This document shows, one piece after another, positions 1 through 8,471 of a DNA stretch of 64,000 nt. The DNA lies in NCBI GenBank assembly GCA_022885665.1, contig JAGQDJ010000099.1, positions 124,001-188,000 of the forward strand, given 5' to 3'. Below the pieces are notes generated by a model, which did no database searches, was not told the origin of the DNA, and saw nothing but the letters and a program-made list of their open reading frames with translations. The stretch is from Triops longicaudatus (taxonomy: Eukaryota; Arthropoda; Branchiopoda; Notostraca; Triopsidae). Position 1 is the first letter of the stretch; each line of letters opens with the position of its first letter. A program made the translations under genes and the position numbers.

Positions 1-116
1 AATAGCTTGCAAACACGTCTGAAACCATACCTGTAGTTAAGAATGATTCTCAAAATGTAAGGACTGCGAAGTGGAATGCTCGAACCCAGACGGAAGTCAC
101 GAAAGAAATTAAGTAA
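1..116. repeat. Left arm of 116-bp inverted repeat
   Basis: The first 116 bases are the reverse complement of 2028-2143, with 5 mismatches in 116 positions by direct comparison. The arm starts exactly at the window edge, so it may extend further left. Read on the minus strand it contains a splice-donor-like sequence (CTACAG|GTATGG, GT at 30-29) that is also present in the right arm. One reading frame is open in both arms across the repeat and ends in L-N-Y-R at the donor, so the arm could be an exon plus the start of an intron. A plain non-coding duplication is equally possible. Confidence 0.9.
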
Positions 117-438
117 CAAATTTGGAAAGATCCATTTGGAAAGAGAAACAAATGGAGGCATAGAGTGGAGGGTCCCAACATGGCTCTTACATTTGAGGTG
201 AGAAAAACTTTCTACCTGGGCCTAAAATACACGTCGCAGCATCGTTGGGGTGAAAATCACTTTCTGAGAATATTGAGATCACCAAGGCCTTTTTAAAGTT
301 CAGCAGCTTCTCTTTCCGCTTTAATTGTGGTGGAAACGGCTTTGGATGTGGAAAGCTCGAACTGTGTGTGGTTTCTGTACTATTCGATCCATTTAGACTG
401 CGTGCAAATCGGTCATCGTGCATTAAATTTTGCTAACC
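117..438. other. Upstream flank of the 439-1713 gene
   Basis: About 320 bases between the left repeat arm and the start codon at 439. I see no TATA box or clear initiator. A 78-codon open frame runs on the minus strand (423-187) but has no recognisable features and is probably chance. The promoter and 5' leader of the plus-strand gene should lie here. Confidence 0.4.
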
Positions 439-1713
439 ATGAAATCGAGTGTCGCGTTACTTCTGGTGGTTGCTAAGCTTGTTCTGGTAGAAAGTCTGCC
501 AACGCATCACCAACATCGGAGCAATCCGATGGCACCCGTAACGCACTTTCAGTGCAGAGAGATTACTGAAGGCGCTCAACGGTTCTTGGAATGCGAGGGC
601 AACGTCGCCGAAACTCTTGTTCGGAGACACGGTATCTCACTTTGTGTTTTATCATTTAACTTATTGACATAATGAATGTTAATTCTGTTACATACCACAG
701 GCGATAAACTAGGGAACATGTTACAACGCATCTTTATCCCATCCCCTGTCGGTGGCTTTGTTCCGGTATCACTTTATAGACCGAATATAATTAGGCCTCG
801 CCCTGTCGTCAGACCACTGAGTCCTCTAAAGCCTGATACCACACTCGTTGGTAATTTCAAGCTATGTTTTTTTTAAGTTATTTAACTGCCACGCTTTTCG
901 TTTTTCTCCCAAATAGGAGTGGATACGCAAAATCCAGTAAAGCCCGTTCCTCAACCACAGATGACGCCTCCTACTCTGCCAATAACGACAGTGCCCCAAC
1001 CTGCTGGCACTCAATCAAGCCAAGACTTACCGGCAAACTATAACCCCATGATACTTTCTCTGAGCATTCTGAACCATATGAACATGGGTCAGCAACCACA
1101 AGAAGAATCACCTGAGTCTGAATCCAAGACTGAATCGCAGTCGAAGCCCGAATCGGAATCCAAGCCCGAATCGGAATCCAAGCCCGAGTCTGAATCACAA
1201 CCAGAATCTCAATCGAAGCCTGAATCTCAAGCAAAGCCCGAGTCTGAATCGAAACCCGAGTCTGAATCGAAACCCGAGTCTGAATCGAAACCCGAGTCTG
1301 AATCGAAACCCGAGTCTGAATCAAAACCAGAATCTCAGTCGAAGCCTGTACCTGAATCCAAACCCGGGTCTGGATCGAAGCCTGAGTCTGAATCAAGGCC
1401 GGAGCCTGACTCTCAGCCAATACCTTCGCATTCAGATATTGAACTCCAAAATATGAAGGACGATATGCTACTGACTACAGCAGGAATAGGACCAAACGTT
1501 GGTGACGTTATCATCCAATTCTATCGACAGGTACCATGCCCAAGTGGAAAGGACGGTGAAAAGCCCTGTTTTACTGCTACCCAGTCGGTTTCACCAGCAA
1601 AAGACTGTTCGGGCAAGAATGCTAGTAAGTGTTCTTCGAAGGTTTCCAAGAAACCTAAGGGTAAACCATCTAAATCGAAAGGTAAAGCAAATAGTAGTGA
1701 GGAAGACAAATAA
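439..1713 (+). CDS. Secreted Ser/Glu/Lys/Pro-repeat protein, 3 exons
   Basis: Exons are 439-631, 701-850 and 917-1713. The introns (69 and 66 bp) have GT-AG ends and the phases close to give 379 aa. The ATG follows a good context (CTAACCATGA) and begins a signal peptide (M-K-S-S-V-A-L-L-L-V-V-A-K-L-V-L-V) probably cut before L-P-T. Residues 1-64 hold two Cys. Around residues 72-80 is L-Q-R-I-F-I-P-S-P, followed by a Pro/Arg/Val-rich stretch. Residues 191-280 are about 15 six-residue units close to P-E-S-E-S-K. The C-terminus has four Cys and a Lys/Ser-rich tail ending in an acidic patch. The composition predicts an extracellular, intrinsically disordered, possibly Ser-phosphorylated protein (S-K-P-E fits the S-x-x-E kinase pattern). 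I do not recognise a family and infer no function beyond secretion. It resembles the neighbouring gene at 2645-3535 in its post-signal L-P-T and its R-[IM]-F-I-P motif. Confidence 0.85.
1144..1413 (+). repeat. 18-nt coding tandem repeat, about 15 units
   Basis: In-frame 18-nt units within the third exon encode P-E-S-E-S-K-like hexapeptides. The middle units (about 1234-1323) are nearly identical (AAACCCGAGTCTGAATCG), while the outer units have diverged (P-E-S-Q-S-K, P-V-P-E-S-K, P-G-S-G-S-K, P-E-P-D-S-Q). This suggests recent expansion in the core. The repeat also leaves a long open frame on the opposite strand (1420-971), which is a shadow. Confidence 0.95.
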
Positions 1714-2027
1714 GAATGTCATAAACCGCATTGCACCGTTTTTTTTCCTCCTTTGGATAACTTTTACACTAATGCTGTAATGCCACTCTTTTAACACTCG
1801 TACCAGGGAAAAAAATCAAGTCTAAATACACAGCACTTTCATGCTAAGTTAGTATGTCTGAACATCCCCCTAACTGGGGCGATGTCCCTTTCGAACGAAC
1901 GTGCAGAAAATCTGCTATACCTGTTAAGTTTACTACATACGTGTCTCACTTGCTTATTGATGATTTACTATATAATGCTACCCTACGAACAATACACTTC
2001 TCCAACTCTATTTATGATGATAACTTT
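1714..2027 (+). other. 3' flank of the secreted-repeat gene with a small hydrophobic open frame
   Basis: No AATAAA lies soon after the stop codon at 1713; the first clear one downstream is at 2408. An ATG-led 70-codon frame (1882-2094) would encode two hydrophobic segments (for example L-L-Y-L-L-S-L-L-H-T-C-L-T-C-L-L) and ends inside the right inverted-repeat arm. A second frame (1854-2117) is open across the same DNA and stays open up to a splice-donor-like site at 2114. Neither has independent support. They may be part of the 3' UTR or of a separate gene. Confidence 0.25.
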
Positions 2028-2143
2028 TTACTTAATTTCTTTCTTGACTTTCGTCTGGGTTCGAGCATTCTACTTCGCTGTCCTTACATTTTGAGAATCA
2101 TTCTTAACTACAGGTAAGGTTTCAGACGTGTTTGCAAGCTATT
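2028..2143. repeat. Right arm of 116-bp inverted repeat
   Basis: Reverse complement of 1-116 with 5 mismatches; the loop is about 1.9 kb and contains the whole 439-1713 gene. On the plus strand the arm holds a near-perfect splice donor, TACAG|GTAAGG, with GT at 2114-2115. A plausible acceptor, TTTCCATAG, ends at 2269. If spliced there, the open frame continues about 22 codons to a stop before 2340. The splice is inferred only. Confidence 0.9.
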
Positions 2144-2407
2144 TTGTTTAAGCTATAAATTAAACAGGACATATGAATAGGGATGAATATGAATGTTAGA
2201 TAAAAATGGATATCTATTGAAATTAAAGCTGTATTTATTATTTAAAAGCTTTACTTTGTATTTCCATAGGACGTACTGTCCTAAATGCTTTGTTTACTTT
2301 CATTATCATTGGGATATGGTGCCCTCATCTCCCTAGTTTATATTGGACTTTCATGCTTTACACACTCGTCTCCTTCACTATTCCGAATTTCTTCCCTCGA
2401 GCGTCCG

Positions 2408-2418
2408 AATAAAATAAA
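2408..2418 (+). terminator. Candidate polyadenylation signals (AATAAAATAAA)
   Basis: Two overlapping AATAAA hexamers at 2408-2413 and 2413-2418 lie in an A-rich run on the plus strand. They are the first canonical signals downstream of the plus-strand secreted-protein gene. If used by it, the 3' UTR would be about 700 nt and would include the right inverted-repeat arm. They could instead belong to a short transcript starting inside 1850-2300. Confidence 0.4.
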
Positions 2419-2517
2419 AAAATAATAAAAAGAAAACGAACTCTTTCCTCTGAAATGCAAACCTCTTTACCTTTCATTGTTTTCATTGTCCATAAATAAT
2501 TAAAATGTAAAACACTG

Positions 2518-2523
2518 TTTATT
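2518..2523 (-). terminator. Polyadenylation signal AATAAA for the 2645-3535 gene
   Basis: AATAAA on the minus strand about 120 nt past the stop codon, in the sequence GATAATAAACAG and followed by a T-rich stretch. Spacing and context fit the 3' end of the minus-strand secreted-protein gene. Confidence 0.7.
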
Positions 2524-2644
2524 ATCTAGCTCTCTTACAAAGAATTTCAGCTTTCCATAAAATATGTAGTTAACAAATGAAACATAAAAAAAACCGTTTT
2601 GAAAACAGGATCTAACACGCGACACGTCGAGGTTATTCAAAACA

Positions 2645-3535
2645 TTAAGGGAAGAACGGTCCAGCAACTCCAACTCCAATGCCACCAGCGATAGGGGGTC
2701 CTAAAAACGGTCCAGCTACTACTCCAGGAAACGGCGCTGGTACGGCAATTCCCATGCGCCTATAACCAAGAAAAACAAATTCCACCGTTGGATTTAAAGC
2801 AACCTTGTGTATCACTCACCCAATTGGAAGTGGCATTGGTCCTGCAATGATAGGTCCGGGAATGATGGGTCCTGGCAACAAAGGCCCAGGTAACAAAGGT
2901 CCCGGTCCAGGAATGAACATCCGTTTGTCGCGTTTCAATTCTCCCTGACCGGATGGTTGAGCATTTTTCTGATTTCCTAGCTTGCCCTTAGCTTTTGAAA
3001 TTTTCGTTCCTACCTTTCCCTGTTGCTCCTTGTTACGTTGAAGATCTTCGGGTACTTCTTCCTGCAGCACGGGCAATTTGGACCTGAAGCCTTCACGATC
3101 CACTTCGCTATTAGGTTGATGTTGAGGTCCCATTACGTCAACACCCTCCTGTGCCTGCTGCGGCGAGTCGTTTTGGGTTTTCATCATGTCAACATTCTGT
3201 TTAGACTCTTGCGCCGAATGTCTGTGGGGTCCCATCGAATTTTGAACACCGTCGGAGAACTGTTGCGTCGGATCTTTTTTAACCGATTTTTGCTGGTCGG
3301 AGTCTTCGCGGGGGATTTCAAACCGACTATCTCTGCTTTGTGTTCGTTGTCCGGCTGCACCTTGAGGATAATTGTTATTCTCTGGAAAGACGAACGTGGG
3401 TAATCCGCACGAAAAATGGACAACTGCTGTCAACGCCAGGAAAATGATTATCTAAAGTCACGACATAGCAAGAAACATAAAGACACTTGGTACTCTATTT
3501 GACACATTAAGTTAGCTTACCCTTTTGAAAGCCAT
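2645..3535 (-). CDS. Secreted protein with furin-type site and Pro/Gly/Ile-rich tail, 3 exons
   Basis: Exons on the minus strand are 3535-3521, 3451-2820 and 2759-2645. The introns (69 and 60 bp) have GT-AG ends and the phases close to give 253 aa. The first exon encodes only M-A-F-K-R and completes a signal peptide (I-I-I-F-L-A-L-T-A-V-V-H-F-S-C-G), probably cut before L-P-T. Residues 23-177 are hydrophilic and Gln/Asp/Ser/Lys-rich, with no domain I recognise. K-R-D-K-R at 178-182 contains R-x-K-R, the furin/proprotein-convertase pattern. It is followed by M-F-I-P-G-P-G-P and repeated P-G-P-L-L and P-G-P-I-I, then a Gly/Ala/Val/Pro/Phe-rich end (F-F-P). So a pro-segment may be removed to release a roughly 71-residue Pro/Gly-rich mature part. 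A TATA box lies at 3617-3622 and a poly(A) signal at 2518-2523. Function unknown. It is probably a distant relative of the 439-1713 gene, facing it tail to tail. Confidence 0.85.
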
Positions 3536-3616
3536 TGTTACTTGATAAGAGTATACAGATGAACACTTGCTTTACCGCTTGCAATACTAAACTTGAGACT
3601 CCGTGATGACCCTATA

Positions 3617-3622
3617 CTTATA
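3617..3622 (-). promoter_or_regulatory. TATA box of the 2645-3535 gene
   Basis: GGGTATAAGTATAGGG on the minus strand, with TATAAG at 3622-3617, 82 nt upstream of the start codon. A start site near CTCAAGT (about 30 nt downstream) would leave a leader of roughly 50 nt. The box is about 220 bp past the NVL stop codon, so the NVL 3' end and this promoter share a very short interval. NVL has no canonical AATAAA there, only variants such as AATAAT. Confidence 0.6.
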
Positions 3623-3843
3623 CCCTACCTGCCTTTAAAAGCCCACCTACCTACGTTGGTCTAAAGTTCACCGTCGTTGACCTTCTAATTCTTTGAATCA
3701 GTTTTCATTATTGGTCATCCGGTTGGCTTTGACTGACCTAAATCCATACACTAATACGAGATATTCTAAAGCCTTTGTTTCAGCTGGAGACTGGTACAAG
3801 TTGGTATTCTGTATTTCAAAAGAATAGATACACATCACATCAC

Positions 3844-6800
3844 TTATCGTCGTTGTCTCTCGTATTTGATTAAATCCTAGTAATGGAAAAAAATTGAGAA
3901 TACGATAATGAGAGTTGTGAAATGAAAATACCTTTTCGTTCACTGAAGGCTTGATTTTTTCCAAAGCTTCTTGGAAATGGCGAGCGTGAACCGCTAACGA
4001 AACCGGATCTTCCATTTTGTTGGAGAATACCAGCTCCTTTAACGCTAGGACAGCAGCTTCCCGGACTAACGCCGCTAAATCTGCACCGGTCAAGTTCTCG
4101 CTCTTGGGTTGGCTCATAATAGCAGTAAAATCTACATCAGATGCTAATCTGGGCCTGGTTCCATTCTACATGTGATATAATACGTCTTGTTAGGTAATCA
4201 TTTTCCACGTCGTGTAAGATGTTACCTTCGTGACGGCTTTCAAGATATCGAGCCTGTCTTCGAAAGTCGGCAAACCCACATAAAGGATCTTGTCCAAGCG
4301 TCCCGGTCTTAATACCGCAGGATCGATAATGTCGGGCCGATTCGTGGCAGCCATTAAATAAACTCCTTTACGAGCTTCCAAGCCATCCATTTCCGTCAAG
4401 AGCTGATTCACCACGCGGACACTTGATCCTCCCTGGAATCAAATTTTATTTATTTGTTTAAATACATATACATCTATATTAAAAAAACCTCGCCGTGATC
4501 CGATCGCTTGGGGCACAAAGCGTCCAATTCGTCGAAGAAAATAACACACGGTGCTGAATTTCTGGCTCGTTGGAAGCACTGTCGAACTGCCCTTTCGCTC
4601 TCACCGACGTACTATGACGAAAATGGAAATAAAATATAAGGAAAGTCACGCACATAAAGAATGCCAAATATTTCAATCGAATATAAACATCGGTCAATGG
4701 TAATTCAATTTTGTTATTTGGCTATTTCAGGGATAATCAGTGGAAAGCAACTTAGTATTGTTCTGTTCTACGTGCCTGCTCCTTGAGCACAACGAAAAAT
4801 TACACTCGAACACGAGAAGTAATTCTCAGCGAAAGTAGCGTTCTACGTGTGGTTTGCGTTGCGAATCGGGTTTCTTCACAGGTTACCATTTAAAAGTTGT
4901 TGATATACATTTGAAAGGCCATTTTATTTTTGAATTTTGTTTGACTACGTAGCTTAGATTTAACTATATCTGGAGCTGTAGTAAAATGATCGTTACCATA
5001 TTGAGCAATTCTGGTCCTTTGACAGAAATGAAATTAATACCGGCCTCATTTGCCACAGCTTTGGCTAGAAGCGTTTTACCGCATCCAGGCGGTCCGCACA
5101 GTAAAACGCCAGAGGGGCTATCAACTCCCAGAGCAGCGAAGGCTTCCGCATGACGAACAGGCGCCTAAAGTCAATGCAGGACAAATTACTCGCTTTGGCA
5201 TTAAGATTTCAAGAACGTATAATAGTACAACTAAGGGAAATGATGCAACTAAAAAATATAAAAATTAAGGTTCACAAAAATCAAACAAAAAGATGCATAA
5301 TACGAAAACATGGACTTCAGTTCATACATTTGTAGCATATAAATAAATGGCAATATATATCCCTTCAAAATTGAAAGGATGGTAACGAGCGACGCTCATT
5401 ACCGAATTCATAATGCATAAGTTGCACACACAAAACTTGTGTGTAACATGTTAAGCGTTGTGAAGTAAAAAAAAAAAATAATAATAAAAAATAACAATAG
5501 ACCAGTCTAAATAGGACATCAAAGGCCCAGAAGAAATTTACTATATTTCCAGACAGGCTTACCAGAATGGCCATTTCCAATTCTTCTCTAACTGATTTGA
5601 GAGCGCCAACATCGTCCCAGGTGACATCGGGTACTGTGGCAAAGCCTTCTCTCAACGCAGAAGGTTGTACGACTTGCAGTGCAGCTATAAAATCGTCCAT
5701 GCTGATGCTAAGATGTTGCAGCTGCTCAGGTTGATACGAGGTTTGCTCTTTGAGCCACGAGGTAAGATTTTCTAAAGTCATGCTTCGTTTTGATGGTGCT
5801 TGAACTGGTTCAACTTTAAAACTTGTAGTTGCGTGTACTTCAGGCTGCTCAGAAGCTTGCGAATTTTCAAGCTCGGGTGCGTTTTTGGAGGCGACAAAGT
5901 TATCCCGCAATGCCAACATTTCTCTAGAAGGAGTTTCATCATTATTCATGCGAAGGTGGGTTTACATCCTGAAATATCCGATTAAGGTACCTATTAACCG
6001 AGGCCATGGCTGCTTCTCTAATCAAAGCCGACAAATCTGCCCCCACGAATCCGGGGGTTCTTTTCCCGAGATAAGTCCAGTCTATATCCATTCCCAGTGC
6101 TAAATCTCGCGTCAGCACTTGCAAGACATGGATTCGAGCTGCTTGGTCAGGAATTCCTAGAGCTATCTCGCGATCAAACCGCCCCGCTCTCCGTAAAGCT
6201 GGATCTAAAGCGTCCGGCCGATTGGTAGCACCAATAACCAGAACGGTGGCAGTCAACGGTCTCGAGCCCAAATCTGTCAGGGACAGGAATATGGTTGCAG
6301 AACGAAAAGAAAACATACAAAGTAACACAATGTTGCACTTCTCTCGCACTGTACTTACCATCCATGCAGGACAGCAACTGTGCCACGATTCGCCGCTCCA
6401 TTTCACGTTGAGCTGTTTCGCGTTTAGGGGTGATGGCATCGATTTCATCCAAGAAAAGTACACACGGAGCGTTGGTAATAGCTTCTTCAAACAAAGTCCG
6501 AATCTTCTCCTCAGATTCGCCCGAAACGCCCGATACGATTTCAGGTGCAGATACTTTGCACAGTGGAAAATCCAGTTCCTAAAGAAACGAAAAGTAGATA
6601 GGAACACTTTTGTCAAGTTGCCATGGCTTTGAAATGAGCTTCTCTCGGGTAGGGTAGTTACATACTCCAGCAATCGCATTTGCCAACAGCGTTTTGCCCG
6701 AACCTGGCGGTCCGTGTAGCAAGATTCCTCGTGGTGGACAGATTCCTAACTTATTATAAATCTCTGGGTGCTTTAGATGTAACAGCAACCAGCATACTTC

Positions 6801-7694
6801 CTGAGTAGGGAATAAAAATAAAAAGCTTCTTTTCATGAAGTTCATGGCCATTGCAACGAATGTACTTCTAATGTCTTCCTATTGCCGCCAACATCAGCAA
6901 ACGTGGCAGTAGCTTTCTGCAAATGCGATTCGAGACGTTTGCTTTCCTTTATGGGCTCGTCGTCTATATCACTGTCTGAAGTGCGTTTGCGTTTTTTGTT
7001 TTTTCTGACGGCAGCCTAAGACGACGGACAAGCTAGTTACGTCGTAAAGGTGTGGAAACAATGAATTTACTGTTTTCACGGGTTGTTTTCCTGTTTTACC
7101 ACTTGGTAATCTCTCGTCTTCCAAATCCGCACCACTATTATCACCCATAGTGTCGATGATGAAAATGTCATCGTTAGGATTATTGCTAGATGTTGGTTTG
7201 CTGTTAATCTTATTGTACATCGACCGCATTAACTGATTTCCGCTTTGTTTCCCCTATAAATTGCTAATTAATTTTCATTCTTTTGCTGTCGAAAGATACG
7301 ACTAAGTTAACAAACGTATTCAAATCTAAAGTTACTGGAGAAGACAAAGTATCCAACTCGGTAATGTCAGCTTCACTATCAGGAGAGTTGTCGGCATCAA
7401 TAATTTCAGTGTCTTCAACGCTCATGGATGCCTGTATGTTTTCAAACGTTTTCTCCACTGAGATTCTAAAGGGAATTCGTTTTTTCCTTCCATATTCTGG
7501 ATAACTATTGCGTAAATTATCGGCCATTTCCACCACATCCACATATTTGTTGCTTTTGTTTGCCTCCAAGTACTACAAATTAAAAGATATTGCATTTCAT
7601 TTGACAGAATTTTCAATATTTTTATTAAGAATATTCTTACAGATCTAATGCGATGTTCCAGTCTTCGGTCGAGCACATAATTCCCTCTATCCAT
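3844..7694 (-). CDS. NVL: NVL: nuclear VCP-like AAA-ATPase (ribosome biogenesis), 13 exons
   Basis: Exons (minus strand): 7694-7641, 7572-7336, 7253-7071, 7015-6866, 6800-6666, 6578-6359, 6273-5991, 5923-5563, 5164-4997, 4611-4489, 4432-4226, 4165-3932, 3876-3844. All have GT-AG junctions with closing phases and give 795 aa, close to the roughly 850 of vertebrate NVL. The N-terminal 70 residues match the NVL nucleolar/RNA-binding domain (Y-V-D motif; Y-G-R-K-K-R). A basic nuclear-localisation segment (K-K-R-K-R) lies near residues 165-170. D1 has Walker A G-P-P-G-S-G-K-T (238-245), Walker B F-L-D-E (294-298) and sensor G-A-T-N-R-P-D. D2 has G-P-P-G-C-G-K-T (565-572), F-F-D-E-L-D (from 622) and A-A-T-N-R-P-D-I-I-D. 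The end, K-Y-E-R-Q-R-R, matches the family tail. Known role: a nucleolar hexameric ATPase that remodels pre-60S particles and works with the MTR4/exosome machinery. Introns are 46-99 bp except two of 398 and 385 bp. The exon 2 donor (after 7336) is the least certain junction. Confidence 0.95.
4612..4996 (-). other. NVL intron 9 (385 bp)
   Basis: One of two NVL introns several times longer than the rest. It separates the D2 Walker A exon from the Walker B exon. AT-rich; I see no nested gene or recognisable element. Confidence 0.8.
5165..5562 (-). other. NVL intron 8 (398 bp)
   Basis: The longest NVL intron, just before the D2 Walker A exon. It contains an A-rich run (about 5467-5490 on the plus strand) and no recognisable RNA gene or transposon. 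Confidence 0.8.
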
Positions 7695-8298
7695 ATTACT
7701 TAGCGCGTATTTTCTAAAATTGACTTAAACATGTGCTTCTTGCACAAGTTGTATGTTTGGCCAAGAGGTTCTATCAAGTGGCGCCAACTGGTAATAGTGA
7801 TGAGTACGAGAAGTCGAAATTGAATTGTACTTTTCTTTAAATAACCCGTAATGCTTCTTACATATACTACTTCTTTAAATAACCACTTGTGCACTTCTTT
7901 CTATGATGGATAGCTTGTAGTAACTCAATTTCATTCTTGACAACAAAATTAATATAAAATGTATCCTGCCGAACTTTGCTAAGTTAATAGTAGCCCTGTC
8001 GTAACGATATTTCGTCTATTTTCAGATTGTTTCTTTTGTGTGCATTGATTTTCTTGCTTCAGTTTTGTTAACCAAAAGTCCCGCTATTTTTTTTTTTTGT
8101 CCGAGGTACAATTTACGGAGTTTAAGATTAATTGTACTATGTATTATATTCTTCCCGTTCGGGCTAAGTAATCTGGACTAATGGAATTACAGGAACACCT
8201 TATGGCCGGGCTCAGGATCATATAGGAGTGAACACGTCTGAATCAGCGCAAAGTTCGTGTGCAAATTCAGTTCTGAATTTGTAACATCTAGTTTCACG
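7695..8298. other. NVL 5' flank, no gene seen
   Basis: This should hold the NVL promoter. I see no TATA box at a sensible distance. A poly-T run lies near 8086-8098. Nothing else is recognisable. Confidence 0.5.
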
Positions 8299-8370
8299 TG
8301 GTAATCCTTTCAGCAGTGGTAATCTCTGGTAATTCTGGTAATTCTTCGTGGTAATCTCTGATAATTCTTC
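8299..8370. repeat. Degenerate tandem repeat of TGGTAATYTC
   Basis: About seven imperfect copies of a 9-13 nt unit (GTGGTAATC, TGGTAATTC, TGATAATTC). Probably a minisatellite with replication slippage; no coding sense. Confidence 0.75.
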
Positions 8371-8428
8371 AATCACGAATTTGCATAGCTCAGCAACGAA
8401 AGCTTCCAATATTGTGCTTGTTCGTTAG

Positions 8429-8471
8429 TAAATCTCTTAAACTAATGCAGAAATTAAATCTCCTAAACTAA
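8429..8471. repeat. 17-nt direct repeat pair
   Basis: TAAATCTCTTAAACTAA at 8429-8445 recurs at 8455-8471 with a single mismatch, 9 nt apart. It lies just after the TGGTAATYTC minisatellite, so this short stretch is prone to local duplication. Confidence 0.8.

Noticed and set aside
971..1420. 149-codon open frame on the minus strand
   Set aside because: It is the antisense of the 18-nt coding repeat; the plus-strand frame has a signal peptide and spliced partner exons, so this is a shadow.
5969..5990. A 22-nt GT-AG interval at the end of NVL exon 7
   Set aside because: Too short to be an intron. The acceptor at 5924 gives a normal 67-nt intron and restores frame to the next exon.
8299..8471. 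Possible CRISPR-like repeat-spacer pattern
   Set aside because: Units are short, imperfect and directly adjacent without unique spacers, and the genome is eukaryotic.
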